A DNA stretch of 16,832 bases, taken from NCBI GenBank assembly GCA_031286025.1, contig JAITVB010000107.1, positions 1 to 16,832 on the forward strand. Direction: 5' to 3'. This stretch comes from Rikenellaceae bacterium. Lineage in GTDB: Bacteria; Bacteroidota; Bacteroidia; Bacteroidales; Rikenellaceae. The stretch's first letter is position 1. Each line of letters starts with the position of its first letter. This document shows positions 14,819 to 16,832 of the stretch, piece after piece. The notes beneath the pieces were generated by a model, which had not been told where the DNA came from, made no database searches, and saw only the letters and a list, made by a program, of their open reading frames with translations. A program made the position numbers and the translations under genes.

Positions 14819-16114
14819 TTAATGCGTGCCGGAGCCGGATGAAGCACCGCTGGCGTTGGATTTTTCAATCCGGGCCACAACCGTGGCTTTGGCCAGGTAA
14901 TCGGGGTCGAAATCGATCCCCATCCCCGGAGTCTTGGGCACTTTGATCTTGCCGTCGACAATCCGGAAGTCGGGTTTGTACCAACTCGGCGTCTGCCGTG
15001 GCGCACGCCACGGGTATTCCATGTAGGGCTGGGCATTGGGCGTGCACGAGGCAAATTGCAGGATGTTGACCGAAACCGCCCCCGTCTGGGTATTGTGGGG
15101 CACAATGTCGCGGCCATACCATTCGGCCATCCGGGCCACACGTTTGATACGCACCAGACCGCCGTTGTAGTTGATATCGGGCTGCACGATGCGCATCACG
15201 TCGTTTTCGAGCATCCACTGGAACTGCGGGAAACTCGAATGCTGTTCGCCGAGTGCGACCGGAATATCGAGTGCGTGGGCCACAGCCTTGGTTTCCATGA
15301 AATTTTCCCATGGGCAGGGTTCTTCGAAGAAGGCGTAGCCCAGGCCTTCCATGATGCGGCCGATGCGGATCGCATTCGGAATGTCGTAGGTCCCGTTGGC
15401 GTCGGTGGCCAGGATGATCTTGTCGCCCAGTTTCTTGCGGGCCAGTTCGAGCAGGGTTTCCGTGCGGCCGGGATAGGCGTCGACGTTGCGACTCATGCGG
15501 CCGCCGATCTTGAATTTGACCATCTTGGCGCCTGTTTCGGCTACGCCGCGCACATAAACGTCAACTTCTTCCTCGGCACTCAGGATGCGGTCCGAGCCCG
15601 AAAGGTATACCGGAATCTCATCGCGTACCACACCGCCGAGCATTTCGCCTACCGGCTTGCCGGCCATCTTGCCGAGCATGTCGAATAAACTCTGCTCGAC
15701 GTAAGCCACAGGGCTCCAGAACGGAATCCCGACCAGTTTATAGTTGGCCTGACAGACCGAGTCGACGAGCGATTCGATGTTGCGGGCGTCCTTCCCGATA
15801 AAGTGGGGAGCCACCAGATTGGTGAAAATCGGAATAAAATCGTTGATTTGCTTGGTGCCGGTAATACCGACAGCGCCATCTTTCGAACGAGTGCGGACGA
15901 AGTAACTGTTGCCGCTGCGCAACAGTTCGATCGATTCGACGATGGCGGGCGCGGCAACCTGGCCCGGGATATCGAACATCGGTTTTTCGAATTCACGGAT
16001 CACGGGTTCGACTTGCTTTTTGTAGTCGATGGCGGCTTGCAGCGAGCGGGGCATGGCCGAGGCCACAGCAGCCACGCCGACCATTCGAAGCCATTCGCGA
16101 CGGGTCATTTTCAT
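14819..16114 (-). CDS. Tat-exported enolase-superfamily enzyme (mandelate racemase/muconate lactonizing type)
   Basis: A 431-residue enzyme. ATG 16114 is chosen because it opens a twin-arginine signal, MKMTRREWLRMVGVAAVASA, cleaved near AQAA-like residues 25-28; starts further upstream would bury it. The mature part has the two domains of the enolase superfamily: capping domain about 45-165, barrel about 170-400. Active-site residues resemble mandelate racemase: Lys200-x-Lys202 (KFKIGG), metal ligands Asp238, Glu264 and Glu290, and a catalytic Asp313/His340 pair (QPDINYNGG, VPHNTQTG). The spacings 26, 26 and 27 equal those I recall for mandelate racemase. This supports an acid-sugar dehydratase or racemase, substrate unknown. 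A cytoplasmic location is usual for this family, so export is notable. It is probably transcribed alone; a TATCTTTG box lies upstream. Confidence 0.9.
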   Translation of the reverse strand: MKMTRREWLRMVGVAAVASAMPRSLQAAIDYKKQVEPVIREFEKPMFDIPGQVAAPAIVESIELLRSGNSYFVRTRSKDGAVGITGTKQINDFIPIFTNLVAPHFIGKDARNIESLVDSVCQANYKLVGIPFWSPVAYVEQSLFDMLGKMAGKPVGEMLGGVVRDEIPVYLSGSDRILSAEEEVDVYVRGVAETGAKMVKFKIGGRMSRNVDAYPGRTETLLELARKKLGDKIILATDANGTYDIPNAIRIGRIMEGLGYAFFEEPCPWENFMETKAVAHALDIPVALGEQHSSFPQFQWMLENDVMRIVQPDINYNGGLVRIKRVARMAEWYGRDIVPHNTQTGAVSVNILQFASCTPNAQPYMEYPWRAPRQTPSWYKPDFRIVDGKIKVPKTPGMGIDFDPDYLAKATVVARIEKSNASGASSGSGTH

Positions 16115-16160
16115 AGTGCTTGGGGGTTTAAGGTTATTGGATACTCGCACCGGGGATGAA

Positions 16161-16168
16161 CAAAGATA
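16161..16168 (-). promoter_or_regulatory. -7 box of the enolase-superfamily gene promoter
   Basis: On the minus strand, 16168-16161 reads TATCTTTG, an exact TAnnTTTG box 47 bp before the ATG at 16114. No good TTTG lies at the right distance upstream; a TTTTTTC string is the closest. Confidence 0.55.
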
Positions 16169-16299
16169 GCAATAAATGCTTTTTAATGGATTATTTCGCC
16201 TGAAAAAATGTGCGTCCCTGCATCAGGAGATTCTTGTTCGCATCTGAACCGGTTTTTATATCCCAACCCTCCTTGCACCTGTCGGCGTTAGATGTCTTT

Positions 16300-16312
16300 G
16301 ATAACGGTTATC
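16300..16312. repeat. Perfect 13-bp palindrome
   Basis: GATAAC-G-GTTATC is a perfect inverted repeat with a single central base. It lies 14 bp after the stop of the transglutaminase-like gene and about 190 bp before the enolase-superfamily gene. It could be a protein-binding site; as a hairpin it is too tight for a terminator. Nothing else is visible in the 16115-16326 gap apart from the -7 box. Confidence 0.4.
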
Positions 16313-16326
16313 TTTCTGTGTTTTCC

Positions 16327-16832
16327 TTACAAAAGGGGAGCAGAATAGGTTGATTTTTCAATCTTTATCGGTTCGATATCCTGCCCTAACGTCCGAATGT
16401 CGCAATCTTCGTAATCCAACCCATGACGCATTTTGATCGCCATAAAATGAGGAAATCCCAATGAATTGATCGTCGGGTCGACCGCGAACCAACCCACGCC
16501 GTCGATGTAACATTCGGGCCAGGCATGTGTCCCTTCCGCCTTATAATCCGGATCATAGATATATCCCACACAGAATCGGGCGGGGATTTTTTTATACCGC
16601 ATGAGCGCGATAAACAGATTGGCATATTCGCTGCAAGTCCCTTTTCGCGTGTCGAGAATGCGCTGAACATCGAGGGTTCTACAAGTTCCCGCATCGATCT
16701 GGCGAGCCAACGAATCATCGAATACCAAGTAGTCGTGGGTAAACGAGAGAGCTTTTTTTATCAATGAAGAAAGATTGGTTTCATCCTTGAATAACGTGTC
16801 TGCAATCTGCCGGATACGCTCATTTTCCGAAT
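16327..16832 (-). CDS. Transglutaminase-like domain protein, C-terminal part, cut by window edge
   Basis: The last 167 residues of a protein whose N-terminus lies beyond the window; the frame is open to base 16832. It carries a full transglutaminase-like (papain-fold) core with a Cys-His-Asp triad: Cys in ILDTRKGTCSEYANLFIALM, His in EGTHAWPECYIDGVGW and Asp in FAVDPTINS. The spacing is typical of the bacterial transglut_core group, which includes cysteine proteases and peptidases as well as cross-linking enzymes; the reaction cannot be told from this. The helix before the core (SENERIRQIADTLFKDETNL) is also usual for the family. The C-terminal 45 residues contain no further domain. A TTG at 16764 is not the start, since conserved sequence continues upstream. 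Location in the cell is unknown because the N-terminus is missing. Confidence 0.88.
   Translation of the reverse strand, partial: SENERIRQIADTLFKDETNLSSLIKKALSFTHDYLVFDDSLARQIDAGTCRTLDVQRILDTRKGTCSEYANLFIALMRYKKIPARFCVGYIYDPDYKAEGTHAWPECYIDGVGWFAVDPTINSLGFPHFMAIKMRHGLDYEDCDIRTLGQDIEPIKIEKSTYSAPLL

Noticed and set aside
1..16832. CRISPR array, insertion sequence, integrase or defence genes
   Set aside because: No spaced repeat array, transposase or integrase motif, or terminal inverted repeats were seen on either strand.

Overview
This window comes from the chromosome of a GC-rich member of the Bacteroidales, most likely Alistipes or another Rikenellaceae. The genus is my inference. The support is Bacteroidetes-type promoters (TTTG, about 17-22 bp, then TAnnTTTG) in front of several genes, mostly no Shine-Dalgarno sequences, an ExbB-x-ExbD-ExbD cluster of the Bacteroidetes layout, type I L-asparaginase, and secreted carbohydrate-active proteins. 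Most of the window is ordinary core genome. I see no phage, plasmid, insertion sequence, CRISPR array or defence system.

Left part (1-6252). pheT and guaA run leftward as a likely operon; guaA is cut by the window edge. Divergent from pheT, across a 294-bp promoter region, is a secreted beta-propeller glycosidase-like protein. Convergent with it is a wrecked secreted beta-helix gene, a pseudogene whose pieces lie in three reading frames. A shared terminator hairpin separates these two.

Middle part (6253-10310). Cytoplasmic asparaginase ansA and tRNA-Ser(GGA) are followed by a four-gene operon: an ExbB/TolQ-like protein, a small four-helix membrane protein of unknown role, and two ExbD-like proteins. 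The operon has a clear promoter at one end and a strong terminator at the other. It probably forms a proton-driven inner-membrane motor that energises outer-membrane transport; no TonB lies alongside.

Right-middle part (10311-14780). A PcrA/UvrD-type helicase starts with GTG and is followed after 17 bp by lrgA and lrgB (holin/antiholin-like membrane proteins), which overlap by ATGA. Then come tRNA-Cys(GCA) on the minus strand, with its own promoter and terminator, and rpmH (ribosomal protein L34) with a leader of about 130 nt.

Right end (14780-16832). A Tat-exported enolase-superfamily enzyme with a complete mandelate-racemase-type active site and a partial transglutaminase-like protein both read leftward.

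I did not find a clearly new biological system. The observations most worth a second look are the pattern of decay in the beta-helix pseudogene, a promoter-like element shared by two distant intergenic regions (one copy apparently lacking the spacer between its boxes), a possible leader peptide directly before rpmH, and the unknown membrane protein inside the Exb operon.
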